From: Bifidobacterium sp. ESL0790
Lineage (GTDB): Bacteria > Actinomycetota > Actinomycetes > Actinomycetales > Bifidobacteriaceae
NCBI RefSeq assembly: GCF_029395435.1
Contig: NZ_CP113915.1
Coordinates: forward strand, 186,001 to 250,000
Direction of reading: 5' to 3'
Length of the DNA stretch: 64,000 bases
The position numbers were made by a program, and so were the translations under genes. The notes beneath the pieces were generated by a model. It did no database searches and was not told where the DNA came from. It saw only the letters and a program-made list of their open reading frames with translations. Shown one piece after another: positions 1-7,887 of this stretch (its first letter is position 1; each line of letters begins with the position of its first letter).

Positions 1-163
1 AATCGTACAGTAGAACCTCGTACGAATCGTACAGTAGAACCCCATGCAAATCGTACAGTAGGATTGCCGAAAATCGTACAGTAGAGTTCCTGCAAATCGT
101 ACAGTAGAACTCCCGAAAATCGTATGGTAGAATACCTGTAAATCGTACAGTAGAAATGAAATA
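1..163. repeat. Seven-unit 23-24 bp tandem array before an ATPase gene
   Basis: Seven head-to-tail units begin at 1, 25, 49, 72, 95, 118 and 141. Each starts with the core AATCGTACAGTAGAA (two units have small changes) followed by about 8 variable bases. The first two units are 24 bp and the rest 23 bp. The array may continue left of the window. It stops 63 bp before the start codon of the ATPase at 227, so it occupies the promoter region. I see no coding potential in it. The unit is too short, and the variable part too brief, for a CRISPR. Multi-copy operator or recognition site is the most natural reading. Confidence 0.9.
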
Positions 164-226
164 TGGCGATATTCCGGGGTTTGCTCAGATCTGAGAAGAT
201 GCAATAGCGGCGAAAGGAGGCAAGAA

Positions 227-1408
227 ATGATACCTCGCACGATAACGGATACGATACGTGACGCAGTGTCACAGTTTCCCGTCGTCACGTTGACAGGTGC
301 CCGCCAAAGTGGCAAGACGACGTTGCTGCGGGAAGAGTTTCCCGACTACCAATATGTGTCTTTGGAAGGGTCGAGAGCCCAGCGTCTTGCGGCTGATGAC
401 CCGGAAGCGTTTTTGCGGCTTTATGGCGATCACGTCATTTTTGACGAGGCTCAGCGCGTGCCCAAACTGTTTTCCGACGTTCAGGTATTGGTTGACGAAC
501 GTAAGCAACGCCCCGGGCAATTTATCATTTCAGGCTCGCAGAATTTTCTGCTTCTCAAGTCTATTTCACAGTCATTGGCGGGGCGCGCCGCGATTCTTCA
601 TCTTCTTCCGCTCTCTTATCGTGAATTGAGCCAGGGCGGTTTGGCTCCGAAAACGATGGATGATTGGGTCTTTAAGGGCGGCTATCCGAGGTTGTTTGAC
701 CAATCTGTCGAGCGAAGCGTCAATATGGGGCTTTACTTCTCAGGCTATGTGGATACGTACATCGAACGCGATGTCCGTGAAGAGCTGGGTGTTCGGAAGG
801 TCGGTGATTTCACCACATTTTTGCGGCAGTGCGCGTTGCGGAGCGGTGAAATGCTCAATTACAATGCGCTCGCAGTGGCTTGTGGAGTGAGCGTTGGCAC
901 TGTCCGGGAATGGTTGTCGATGCTTGAATCCAGTTTTATTGTGTTCAGGCTTTATCCCTACCACACCAACTTCGGCAAGCGGCTGGTCAAAACTCCGAAA
1001 CTGTATTTTTATGACACCGGTTTGGCGGCTTACCTGTCGGGATTGGACAGTTTGGAAGCGCTTATGCTCAGCGACCATCGTGGCTCGCTGTTCGAAAATG
1101 CGGTGATCGTGGAACTAATGAAACTGTATTATGCGCAGGGTCGTAAGCCGCAACTCTATTTCTGGCGTGATGCGGAACGCAAGGAAATCGATCTGCTGAT
1201 CGAAAAGGGCGGGAAGGTGCGATATGCGGTGGAGATCAAAGCTTCCACTGTCTACGATTCCCATGCCTTCGCGGTTGTGGATGAATTGGGGGAGCGGTTT
1301 GGGCTTGATGCCGCTCATCGGATCGTTGTTTATGGCGGGGACCAGACGGTCGATACCAGATTCGGAAAATTGTTGCAGGTTGCCGATTTGCCGCAATTGG
1401 TTGTATAG
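227..1408 (+). CDS. AAA-family ATPase with DUF4143 C-terminal region
   Basis: Orphan P-loop ATPase of 393 residues, a usual length for the family. The Walker A motif GARQSGKT is at 24-31 and the Walker B motif IFDEAQ at 71-76. The middle contains a helix-turn-helix-like segment (NALAVACGVSVGTVREW) typical of DUF4143 proteins. The C-terminal part carries a PD-(D/E)XK-like signature, D323 followed by E336-x-K338 in a VEIKAS context, suggesting a nuclease fold. Start supported by a strong AAAGGAGG site a few bases upstream. No partner gene is adjacent; the downstream gene is convergent. The role of this family is not established; defence, regulation or toxin-related functions have been suggested. 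A second member lies at 56894-58171, also behind a seven-unit array. Confidence 0.88.
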   Translation: MIPRTITDTIRDAVSQFPVVTLTGARQSGKTTLLREEFPDYQYVSLEGSRAQRLAADDPEAFLRLYGDHVIFDEAQRVPKLFSDVQVLVDERKQRPGQFIISGSQNFLLLKSISQSLAGRAAILHLLPLSYRELSQGGLAPKTMDDWVFKGGYPRLFDQSVERSVNMGLYFSGYVDTYIERDVREELGVRKVGDFTTFLRQCALRSGEMLNYNALAVACGVSVGTVREWLSMLESSFIVFRLYPYHTNFGKRLVKTPKLYFYDTGLAAYLSGLDSLEALMLSDHRGSLFENAVIVELMKLYYAQGRKPQLYFWRDAERKEIDLLIEKGGKVRYAVEIKASTVYDSHAFAVVDELGERFGLDAAHRIVVYGGDQTVDTRFGKLLQVADLPQLVV

Positions 1409-1446
1409 GTATCGCAGGGTTCCGCAAGGTTATCTGTTTTTGGGTT

Positions 1447-1555
1447 GCGCCATAATCGGGCCGTTGAGGGGCGCCAAGGGGCCCGAATATGTCGGAATTA
1501 TTTTTCCCGCCATATTTGGGCCTCTTGGGTGGAGGCAGTGGCTTGTTTATGGCGC
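1447..1555. repeat. Pair of CGCCAT-type palindromic repeats
   Basis: Two imperfect palindromes of about 49 bp begin at 1447 and 1507, 60 bp apart. The second reads CCGCCATATTTGGGCC at its left end and TGGCTTGTTTATGGCGC at its right end. The first is more degenerate. They lie between two convergent genes (ATPase and cscA) and may also act as a terminator. Same family as 9609-9718, 25660-25768 and 32507-32677. Confidence 0.8.
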
Positions 1556-1580
1556 GAACTTGCTCTAGGTGGTGCCCGGC

Positions 1581-3128
1581 CTACTCCAGGCCGATGCTTT
1601 TGAGGTCGTGGACGGTGAGCTTGTCGACGGCGAGAACGCCTGACTCGGCGCTCAGCTTCACCGCGCGCTTGCCTTCGGAGGGGTAGCTGTAGGAGCTCAG
1701 CACGTGCAGGCCGTCGTTGACGTAGACCTCGACGGAGCCGCGATCGACGTAGACATGCAGCTTCAGCTCGTCGGCGGCCAGCTCCTCATCGGTGAGCTTG
1801 GCGGCGCGATAGCCGCGGTCGCCACGGGCTGCGGCCTGACGGTCGACCACCACGGTGCCGGCCTGCGCGTCGTAGGCGACGTAGGTGTAGGAGCCGTCGG
1901 GGGTGGCGTGGACCTTGAGACCCGCGCGCTCGGCAGTCGTGTTCTTCAAGTTGATGTCGAGCTCGATTTCCACGGCCTCGGCGTCTTCGTCCACGAGCGC
2001 CTCTTCGTTGGCCTCGATAGGGCGGGCGACGTGCTCGAAGGTGTTGATGCGCAGCTTGTCGATCTCCGGCACCGGCACGGTGTGCAGGTCGCCGTCGTCG
2101 CCGAGGAAGCATTCGCGCGGCAGGATCATCTGGCCGCACCAACCGTCGGACTGCATGGGGGCGTTCTCGCTAAACGGGCTCATCCATCCGTACATGATGC
2201 GACGGCCGTTGGCCTCGAATGACTGCGGGGCATAATAGTTGGCGCCGCAATCGAGCAGACGGAACTCGGTTTCGGGCTTGAAGGCCTCGCCTGGCTTCCA
2301 GGTGCCGATCATGTAGCCGGCGTTGTTCTCGTTGCGATTCATATAGCCCTTGGCTTTCGAACCCATTGCGGAGAAGACGATGACCCACTTGGTCTCGCCG
2401 TTCTTGTCTTTGAGCGGGAAGAAGTCGGGGCATTCGAGCATGAAGACGTCCGGGTCCGGGTCATCGTACAGCACATTCTGGAAGTCCCAGTGAATCATGT
2501 CGGTGGAGGTATAGGCCCAGATCTGGCCGCGATGGTCGGCGGTGGAGACGCCGTGGACCAGGTGCCAGACGCCGTCCTGCTTCCAGACCTTCGGGTCGCG
2601 GAAGTGGGAGTCGACGCGTTCGCGCGGGCAGTCGATGACCATGCCCAGCTTGTTGAGCTTGGTGGCGTCGTCGTCCTCGGCCTCGGCGAGCATCTGGACC
2701 TGCCACTGGCCGTCGGTGTCGTCCTTGCCGTTGTTCCAGCGATGGCCGGTGTAATAGAACTTGAGTTTGCCGTCATCGTCGATCACGGCGGAACCGGAGA
2801 AGACGCCGTCCTTTTCCTGCTCGAGGCTGGGGGCCATGGCGATGGGCTCGCGGCGCCAGCTCACCATGTCGGCGCTAGAAACGTGGCCCCAGTGCATCGG
2901 GCCCCACTGCGTGCCGTAAGGGTGCAGCTGGTAATACACGTGCCAGCGGCCCTTGTAATAGCACAGGCCATTCGGGTCGTTGATCCAGCCGCCGTTCGAG
3001 GCGATGTGGTACTTGGGGTACCAGCGATCCTCGCGCTCGAGGGCGAGCGTTTCGACGCCGGCTTCGGCTTTGGCGAGCTCCTCGTCGTGGTCGCGGATGG
3101 GGGTGTAAACAGGGGATGTGTTGGTCAT
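1581..3128 (-). CDS. cscA: Beta-fructofuranosidase (sucrose/fructan hydrolase), GH32
   Basis: Glycoside hydrolase family 32 enzyme of 515 residues that cleaves the fructose end of sucrose or short fructans. The three catalytic signatures are visible: WINDPNG near residue 48 (nucleophile Asp), FRDPKVW (transition-state Asp) and LECPDFF (acid/base Glu), followed by the C-terminal beta-sandwich. There is no signal peptide, so it is cytoplasmic and works on imported sugar. I chose the ATG at 3128, preceded by GAAAGG, rather than an upstream in-frame start. It lies downstream of the sucrose-type permease and LacI regulator on the same strand, forming a csc-like locus. The roughly 490 bp before it contain a phased palindrome array that separates it from cscB, so it may have its own promoter. 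Confidence 0.95.
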   Translation of the reverse strand: MTNTSPVYTPIRDHDEELAKAEAGVETLALEREDRWYPKYHIASNGGWINDPNGLCYYKGRWHVYYQLHPYGTQWGPMHWGHVSSADMVSWRREPIAMAPSLEQEKDGVFSGSAVIDDDGKLKFYYTGHRWNNGKDDTDGQWQVQMLAEAEDDDATKLNKLGMVIDCPRERVDSHFRDPKVWKQDGVWHLVHGVSTADHRGQIWAYTSTDMIHWDFQNVLYDDPDPDVFMLECPDFFPLKDKNGETKWVIVFSAMGSKAKGYMNRNENNAGYMIGTWKPGEAFKPETEFRLLDCGANYYAPQSFEANGRRIMYGWMSPFSENAPMQSDGWCGQMILPRECFLGDDGDLHTVPVPEIDKLRINTFEHVARPIEANEEALVDEDAEAVEIELDINLKNTTAERAGLKVHATPDGSYTYVAYDAQAGTVVVDRQAAARGDRGYRAAKLTDEELAADELKLHVYVDRGSVEVYVNDGLHVLSSYSYPSEGKRAVKLSAESGVLAVDKLTVHDLKSIGLE

Positions 3129-3189
3129 TGTCGTTGACCTTTCTCTCAAAATATTATTGTGTAACGGTCAGATATTCCGTGTTCATCAT

Positions 3190-3443
3190 GTTGCGTTCGT
3201 GACGCCAATCCGCCAATTGGCGTCACAAACGCAATGTGTTATTGCAAATGCGACGCTAAATGGGGTCGTAGCGTCACAAACGCAACACGATGGTTGCATT
3301 TGTGACGCCAATTGGCGAGTTTGCGTCACAAACGCAACATGGTGGTTGCAATCGTGACGCTTAATGGATGGTTTGCGTCACAAAAGCAACGTCTTATTGC
3401 AAATGCGACGCTAAACGGGGCCTTAGCGTCACAAACGCAACTT
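3190..3443. repeat. Five-unit palindrome array, period about 51.5 bp
   Basis: Five units begin at 3191, 3242, 3294, 3346 and 3397, so spacings are 51, 52, 52 and 51 bp. Each runs from TTGC plus a variable left arm with GACGC to a nearly constant right arm GCGTCACAAACGCAA. Unit 1 is close to a perfect hairpin. Left arms alternate between a TTGCRTTYGTGACG type and a TTGCAAATGCGACG type. The array begins about 60 bp upstream of cscA and ends about 180 bp downstream of cscB. The same right arm recurs at 16414-16893. No gene is visible in it. Confidence 0.92.
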
Positions 3444-3537
3444 GACGGAAGGCGGTCGGACGGGGTTGGGGTGGACGGGAATGGGGTGGACGGCGGGAAC
3501 GGATAGGGTTTGCTGAGCTACCCGTTCCCGTCGCCAC

Positions 3538-3617
3538 GGATGGAAGCCGGCGCGGACGGAAGCCGCCACGGATGGAAACCGGCGCAGATGGAAGCCGCCA
3601 CAGATGGAAACCGGAGT
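3538..3617. repeat. 16-bp minisatellite at the end of cscB
   Basis: Five 16-bp units begin at 3538, 3554, 3570, 3586 and 3602, alternating between GGATGGAARCCGGCGC-like and RGAYGGAAGCCGCCAC-like forms, giving a 32-bp higher period. The array sits directly after the cscB stop codon in the direction of transcription. Slippage-type expansion is likely; no function is evident. Confidence 0.85.
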
Positions 3618-3619
3618 GG

Positions 3620-4981
3620 TCAGGCCGGGAGCTGGTCGTCGGCGGCACCGGCCTGGATGGCCTCGCCCTGGGCTTCGGCCTTCTTGCGGTCCTTGATGCG
3701 GATGAACGGGTCGCCGCCCACCTGCTGGTCATCGTGCTTGATCACGAAGTATCCATAGATCAGCGCGAGCAGGACGATGCCGGAGATGACGAAGAAGGTC
3801 GGGCGTGCGCCGAGGCGGTCACGCAGCAGGCCCAAGGGGTTCGACATGATGACTTGGCCGAGCTGCGAGGCGATCTGGAAGCCGACCATGTATAGCGTCG
3901 CCGAAAGTTTCGTGTTGTAGTGCAGCGTGAAGTAGCGGAAGGCCGGGAGGCTGAAGAGCGGGGTCTCGATGGCGTGGAACATCTTGACGATCGAGATCAT
4001 CACCGGGTCGTGGAAGACGCCGCACAGGCCGATGCGCAGGCACATCACCACGGCGCCGAGCAGCAGCGAGTTGCGCACGCCGATGTGGTCCATGATCACC
4101 GGGACGATGCCCATCATCGCGGACTCGCAGAACACCTCGCAGGCGTTGAGCACCGAGTACCAGTTGTTGCCCTCGGCGGTGGTGTGGAAGAGGCTGGTGT
4201 AGTAGTTCGGGAACATCTGCTGGTCGAAGACCGTGTAGAAGGTGTTGGTGAAGAACATGAAGATGATGAGCGCCCACAGCGAGCCCATGCCGAGCACGGA
4301 GATCATCTCCTTGATGGTCGGGTTGGTGCGTGGGGCGTTCGGGTCGGCCTCCTTGCGCAGCTCCTCCTTCTGCTCGGCCGGACGCCAGAAGGCGTAGACG
4401 CAGATCATGCCGATGCCGAAGAGCGAGCCGAGCCAGAAGTTCAGGCGCATGTCTTTGTTGAAAAGCGGGCCGGCGATGAGGGCCACGACGGCGTAGCCGA
4501 AGGAGCCCCAGGCGCGGGACTGGCCATATTCGAAGCCGAAGTGGCGGCTATAACGCTCGGTGAGCGCCTCGAAGAGGGAGCAGCCGGCCATGAAGCCCGC
4601 GGAGAGGACGATGGAGCCGATGAGCACGCCGATATAGCGGGTGGTGCCGCCGGCCTTGAGCATCGGGGTGTAGACGAACTGGGCGAACGGGCCGACGCAG
4701 GCCGCGATCGCGGAGACCACGATGACCAGGCGGCGCTTGATGCCGAGGTTGTCTTGGATGACGCCGTAGACGAACATGATGATGAGCGTCGCGAAGGAGT
4801 TGATGGAGTAGATGGTGCCCTGTTGCTGGGCGGTCATGCCGAGGCCCTTGGTCGGGTCGGTGAGCCACCTGGAGAAGAAGGACCACCAGATACCCCAAGC
4901 GCAGAAGAACATGAAGATACCGGTCGAGCTCTCAAGATACGAGGGGTTTCGGTAGGTTTTGGCGCCTTTTGTTGATGCCAT
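3620..4981 (-). CDS. cscB: MFS oligosaccharide:H+ symporter, sucrose permease type
   Basis: Twelve-helix major facilitator protein of 453 residues resembling the LacY/CscB oligosaccharide:proton symporters. The N-terminus has FMFFCAWGIWWSFFSRW, typical of that family, then RYSRHFGFEYGQSRAWGSFG in the region that in LacY/CscB holds key charged residues. The C-terminal 40 residues are hydrophilic and charged. I chose ATG at 4981, with GAAAGGTG a few bases upstream, over an in-frame start six codons earlier. It lies between the GH32 gene and a LacI-type regulator on the same strand, so it most likely imports sucrose or a related fructoside for cscA. Substrate is inferred from neighbours. Confidence 0.9.
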   Translation of the reverse strand: MASTKGAKTYRNPSYLESSTGIFMFFCAWGIWWSFFSRWLTDPTKGLGMTAQQQGTIYSINSFATLIIMFVYGVIQDNLGIKRRLVIVVSAIAACVGPFAQFVYTPMLKAGGTTRYIGVLIGSIVLSAGFMAGCSLFEALTERYSRHFGFEYGQSRAWGSFGYAVVALIAGPLFNKDMRLNFWLGSLFGIGMICVYAFWRPAEQKEELRKEADPNAPRTNPTIKEMISVLGMGSLWALIIFMFFTNTFYTVFDQQMFPNYYTSLFHTTAEGNNWYSVLNACEVFCESAMMGIVPVIMDHIGVRNSLLLGAVVMCLRIGLCGVFHDPVMISIVKMFHAIETPLFSLPAFRYFTLHYNTKLSATLYMVGFQIASQLGQVIMSNPLGLLRDRLGARPTFFVISGIVLLALIYGYFVIKHDDQQVGGDPFIRIKDRKKAEAQGEAIQAGAADDQLPA

Positions 4982-5097
4982 ATCTTTCACCTTTCTCATT
5001 GGCGTCGCTGCCGCGCGGCGCGTTTGCGGTGTTCCTGAGATCCTTGATTACTGCGTCACTGCTGCAACAGGAAAACCTAAGATGAAAATATAGGACG

Positions 5098-5131
5098 AGA
5101 AACGATTCACGTCAAGCCAGAAACGATTTAC
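5098..5131. promoter_or_regulatory. Direct repeat upstream of cscB, candidate operator
   Basis: AGAAACGATTCAC at 5098-5110 and AGAAACGATTTAC at 5119-5131 are near-identical 13-mers with starts 21 bp apart, two helical turns. They lie about 120 bp before the cscB start, in the 300-bp gap between cscB and the LacI-type gene, where no gene is visible. They are plausible half-sites for that regulator, but LacI proteins usually bind palindromes, so this is tentative. Confidence 0.4.
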
Positions 5132-5281
5132 AGACGGATTTACGACCGTTAACGGATGTCGTGAATTTGAGTGATTAATTATATGTGCGAATGGAATTTA
5201 AGTGTCTAAATATCGCGTTGGAATGTACTGTTCGGAAGATGAGGCGTTGGCGTTGGCGACGGCACCTGCGTGAATATCGCG

Positions 5282-6328
5282 TTACTTGCCGACCACGGAA
5301 TCGCGCTCGAGCAGCGTGCAGTGGATGCGCACGGGGTTCGGGGCGTCGAGCGGGGGCATTGGCGCGGTGGTCGCTGGCAGATCGGAGTCGTCGAGCGGGT
5401 GCTTCTCAATCATCGAGACCAGCTTGCGCGCGCCCCAATAGCCCATCTCGTAGTGGGGCAGCTCGACGGTGGTCGGCTTGGGTTCGAAGGTCTCGGCGAT
5501 GACGCGGTGGTTGTCGATGCCGACCACGGAGATGTCGCGCCCGACGGTCAGGCCGCGCCGGGCCGCCGCCTCGTAGACGTACCAGGTGCGGGCGTCGTTG
5601 AAGCAGAAGAAGGCGTCGGGGTGCTGCTCGTCGAAAAGCTTTTCGACCTGCTTGAGCGCCGGTCCGTTGTTGAGCACCGCCACCTCCAACGCCAGGTCGT
5701 AGGGCAGACCGGCGGCCTTGAGCCCGTTCTCGTAGCCCTTGCGACGCAGTGGTTCGGCCAGCAGCGGCTCGGAGCAACCGATGTAGGCGATGCGCTTGCA
5801 GCCCGCCTGGGCGAGGTAGGTGGTGGCGTCGTAGCCGATGGCCACCTCGTCGGGGACGATGTAGGGCGTCTTGCCGCTTTCGTCGGTGGCGTCGAGCAAC
5901 ACTACAGGCTTGCGCGTGAGGCTTTTCGGCACCGTCGAAACCCTGTCGTACATCTTCGCGTAAAGAAAGCCGTCGACCCCGTAACGCTTGAGCGCGTTGA
6001 TCTCGTCGTCCTCGCGGGCCTTGCCGTCGGTGTTGACCAGAAGCATCATGTAGCCCAGCTCGCTGGCGGCGTCCTGCGCGCCGAGCACGATCTTGCCGGC
6101 GTAGGGCGTGGTGGCGATCTCCTCGCTGACGAAGCCGATGGTGTGCGTGCGGCTGGTGCGCAGGGAGCGGGCGAGGGGGTTGGGGCGATAGCCCATTTTC
6201 TCGGCGGTGTCGCGGATGTGTTCGGCGACCTCTTTCTTGACGTGCCCGTCCTCGCGATGGTTCAACGACATCGAGACCGCGGTGACCGATGCTCCGGCCG
6301 CCTTCGCCACTTCCTTGATTGTCGTCAT
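5282..6328 (-). CDS. LacI-family transcriptional regulator
   Basis: LacI/GalR-type regulator of 348 residues. The N-terminal helix-turn-helix (TTIKEVAKAAGASVTAVSMS) starts at residue 2 and is followed by the hinge motif GYRPNPLARSL and a periplasmic-binding-protein-like sensor domain (IGFVSEEIATTPYAGKIV). I chose ATG at 6328 because the DNA-binding domain begins right there; an in-frame ATG at 6352 has no better ribosome site. It is the first gene of a same-strand cluster with cscB and cscA and probably represses them in the absence of sugar. Confidence 0.9.
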   Translation of the reverse strand: MTTIKEVAKAAGASVTAVSMSLNHREDGHVKKEVAEHIRDTAEKMGYRPNPLARSLRTSRTHTIGFVSEEIATTPYAGKIVLGAQDAASELGYMMLLVNTDGKAREDDEINALKRYGVDGFLYAKMYDRVSTVPKSLTRKPVVLLDATDESGKTPYIVPDEVAIGYDATTYLAQAGCKRIAYIGCSEPLLAEPLRRKGYENGLKAAGLPYDLALEVAVLNNGPALKQVEKLFDEQHPDAFFCFNDARTWYVYEAAARRGLTVGRDISVVGIDNHRVIAETFEPKPTTVELPHYEMGYWGARKLVSMIEKHPLDDSDLPATTAPMPPLDAPNPVRIHCTLLERDSVVGK

Positions 6329-6508
6329 AATGTTCACGTTAGACGAAAGCATTGAGATGATTGGCTGTGAGGTTACAGAACGGTTGCTGGATTAAATACG
6401 TCGGCATTTAGCATTTCTGACAGAAATATGGCATTGAGGGATAGTCGCAGGTTTGTTCATGGCGGAAATCAGATGGCGTGCATGGCGCGGGTATAGAATG
6501 GGGCCCTT

Positions 6509-7552
6509 ATGAACATTGACTCCCAACCTGCGGATTCGCAAACTCAAGCCCAAGCACGGGCGCCTCGCAAATCGCTGAAGGCGCTCGCGGCGATGCTCGT
6601 CGCCATCGTCATGGTGCCGGTGCTCTCGTTTACGTTCACGCCGGATTGGGCGTCGGCCAACACCGACGAGGCCGAGTCCGTCGCGCAGATTCAGCTGGCT
6701 CAGGACCAGAGCGGCAGTGGCGATCAGGCCTCGAGCGTGCTTGACGGGCTGCCCTTGAAGGGGCGCGCGCCGAAAACCGGCTACAAGCGCGCGAAATTCG
6801 GACGCGCCTGGGCCGACGTGGACCGCAACGGTTGCGACACCCGCAACGACATCCTCGGCCGCGACCTCAAAGACAAGCGTTTCAAGCGCGGAACCAACGA
6901 TTGCAAGGTCATGTCGGGCACGCTCGACGACCCCTACACGGGCAAGGTCATCGACTACAAGCAGGGCGCGAAGACCTCGAGCAAGGTGCAGATCGACCAC
7001 GTGGTGGCGCTTTCCGACGCCTGGCAGACCGGCGCGCAGCAGCTCACCGAGGCGCAGCGCACCCAGATGGCCAACGATCCTTACAACCTGCTGGCGGTGG
7101 ACGGGCCGAGCAACCAGCAGAAAAGCGACGGCGACGCGGCCACCTGGCTGCCGGCCAACAAGTCCTACCGCTGCGATTACGTCTCGCGTCAGATTGGCGT
7201 GAAGCACAAGTACGGCTTGTGGGTCACCTCGGCCGAGAAGGCCGCGATGCAGCGGGTGCTCGCCACCTGCCCGGCGCAGCAGGTGCCGGCCGACAACGGG
7301 CCGTTCGCGGGCAAAGGCGTCACGGCTTCCTCCGCGGACTCCGGCGATAATGGCGGCGATGGAGGGGACGGTTCCGCTTCGGTTCCGGTTCCGCCGGTCT
7401 CGCCCCAGGCGACGCCACAAGACCAAGGTGACAATGTATACTACCCGAATTGCGCGGCGGTGCGTGCGGCGGGCAAGGCTCCGCTGATGGCCGGGCAGCC
7501 GGGATATCGCGCGGCGCTCGACCGCGACCACGACGGCGTGGCCTGCGAGTGA
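6509..7552 (+). CDS. Secreted DUF1524-type HNH nuclease with Excalibur domain
   Basis: Predicted exported nuclease of 347 residues. Residues 20-50 form a basic-hydrophobic signal or anchor segment ending in ASA. The middle is a DUF1524 (GmrSD C-terminal-like) domain: DHVVALSDAW at 163-172 supplies the catalytic DH, and NLLAVDGPSNQQKSDGDA follows at 193. Paired cysteines fit an extracellular fold. A Gly/Asp/Pro linker leads to a C-terminal Excalibur motif (YYPNCAAVRAAGKAPL ... DRDHDGVACE), a calcium-binding-like module of secreted nucleases. It is a monocistronic gene with a TATAGAAT-like box close to the start, so the transcript may be leaderless. Likely substrate is extracellular DNA. Confidence 0.88.
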   Translation: MNIDSQPADSQTQAQARAPRKSLKALAAMLVAIVMVPVLSFTFTPDWASANTDEAESVAQIQLAQDQSGSGDQASSVLDGLPLKGRAPKTGYKRAKFGRAWADVDRNGCDTRNDILGRDLKDKRFKRGTNDCKVMSGTLDDPYTGKVIDYKQGAKTSSKVQIDHVVALSDAWQTGAQQLTEAQRTQMANDPYNLLAVDGPSNQQKSDGDAATWLPANKSYRCDYVSRQIGVKHKYGLWVTSAEKAAMQRVLATCPAQQVPADNGPFAGKGVTASSADSGDNGGDGGDGSASVPVPPVSPQATPQDQGDNVYYPNCAAVRAAGKAPLMAGQPGYRAALDRDHDGVACE

Positions 7553-7707
7553 GGGGTTTGGGCCGCGGCTCGTCCCTGAAATATTGGTGAACATCAAACC
7601 TTTTATGGAACATGTCAGAATAATTTGGTCAATTATAATATTATTGTCTAGTTAATGGTCGAATCATGCCTGGAAAATAGGCTGTGACCTTTCATACAAA
7701 TGCCGGA

Positions 7708-7729
7708 AATCGTTGGAATTTCAACGATT
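7708..7729. promoter_or_regulatory. 22-bp palindrome upstream of the alcohol dehydrogenase
   Basis: Arms AATCGTTG and CAACGATT flank a 6-bp centre, giving a near-perfect 22-bp inverted repeat about 160 bp before the ADH start in an AT-rich 335-bp gap. A TATAAT-like box follows near 7758. It is a good candidate operator for an unknown regulator; no regulator gene adjoins. Confidence 0.55.
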
Positions 7730-7815
7730 ATGCTATTTGGTTTATCGATTCTTGAAACATATAATATAATCATCATTTAGAAATTCAATGGCTGAATGAT
7801 CGAATGAGCAAAATG

Positions 7816-7867
7816 ATTAATCCTTGCAACACAAGGTGTGGTTTTCCATGCTGTGAAAAGGATTAAT
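7816..7867 (+). promoter_or_regulatory. Inverted repeat in the ADH leader
   Basis: Perfect 10-bp arms ATTAATCCTT (7816-7825) and AAGGATTAAT (7858-7867) enclose a 32-bp loop that itself begins with a small hairpin, CCTTG-caaca-CAAGG. The element ends just before the ribosome site AAAGAAAGG of the alcohol dehydrogenase. It could be a folded mRNA leader or a protein-binding site. Confidence 0.5.
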
Positions 7868-7887
7868 GAATAAAGAAAGGCAAAACT

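Noticed and set aside
1-163. CRISPR array
   Set aside because: Units are 23-24 bp with only about 8 variable bases; no cas genes; the array abuts an ATPase promoter.
227-1408. Transposase or integrase
   Set aside because: Walker motifs and the DUF4143 layout fit an ATPase; there are no DDE or tyrosine-recombinase residues.
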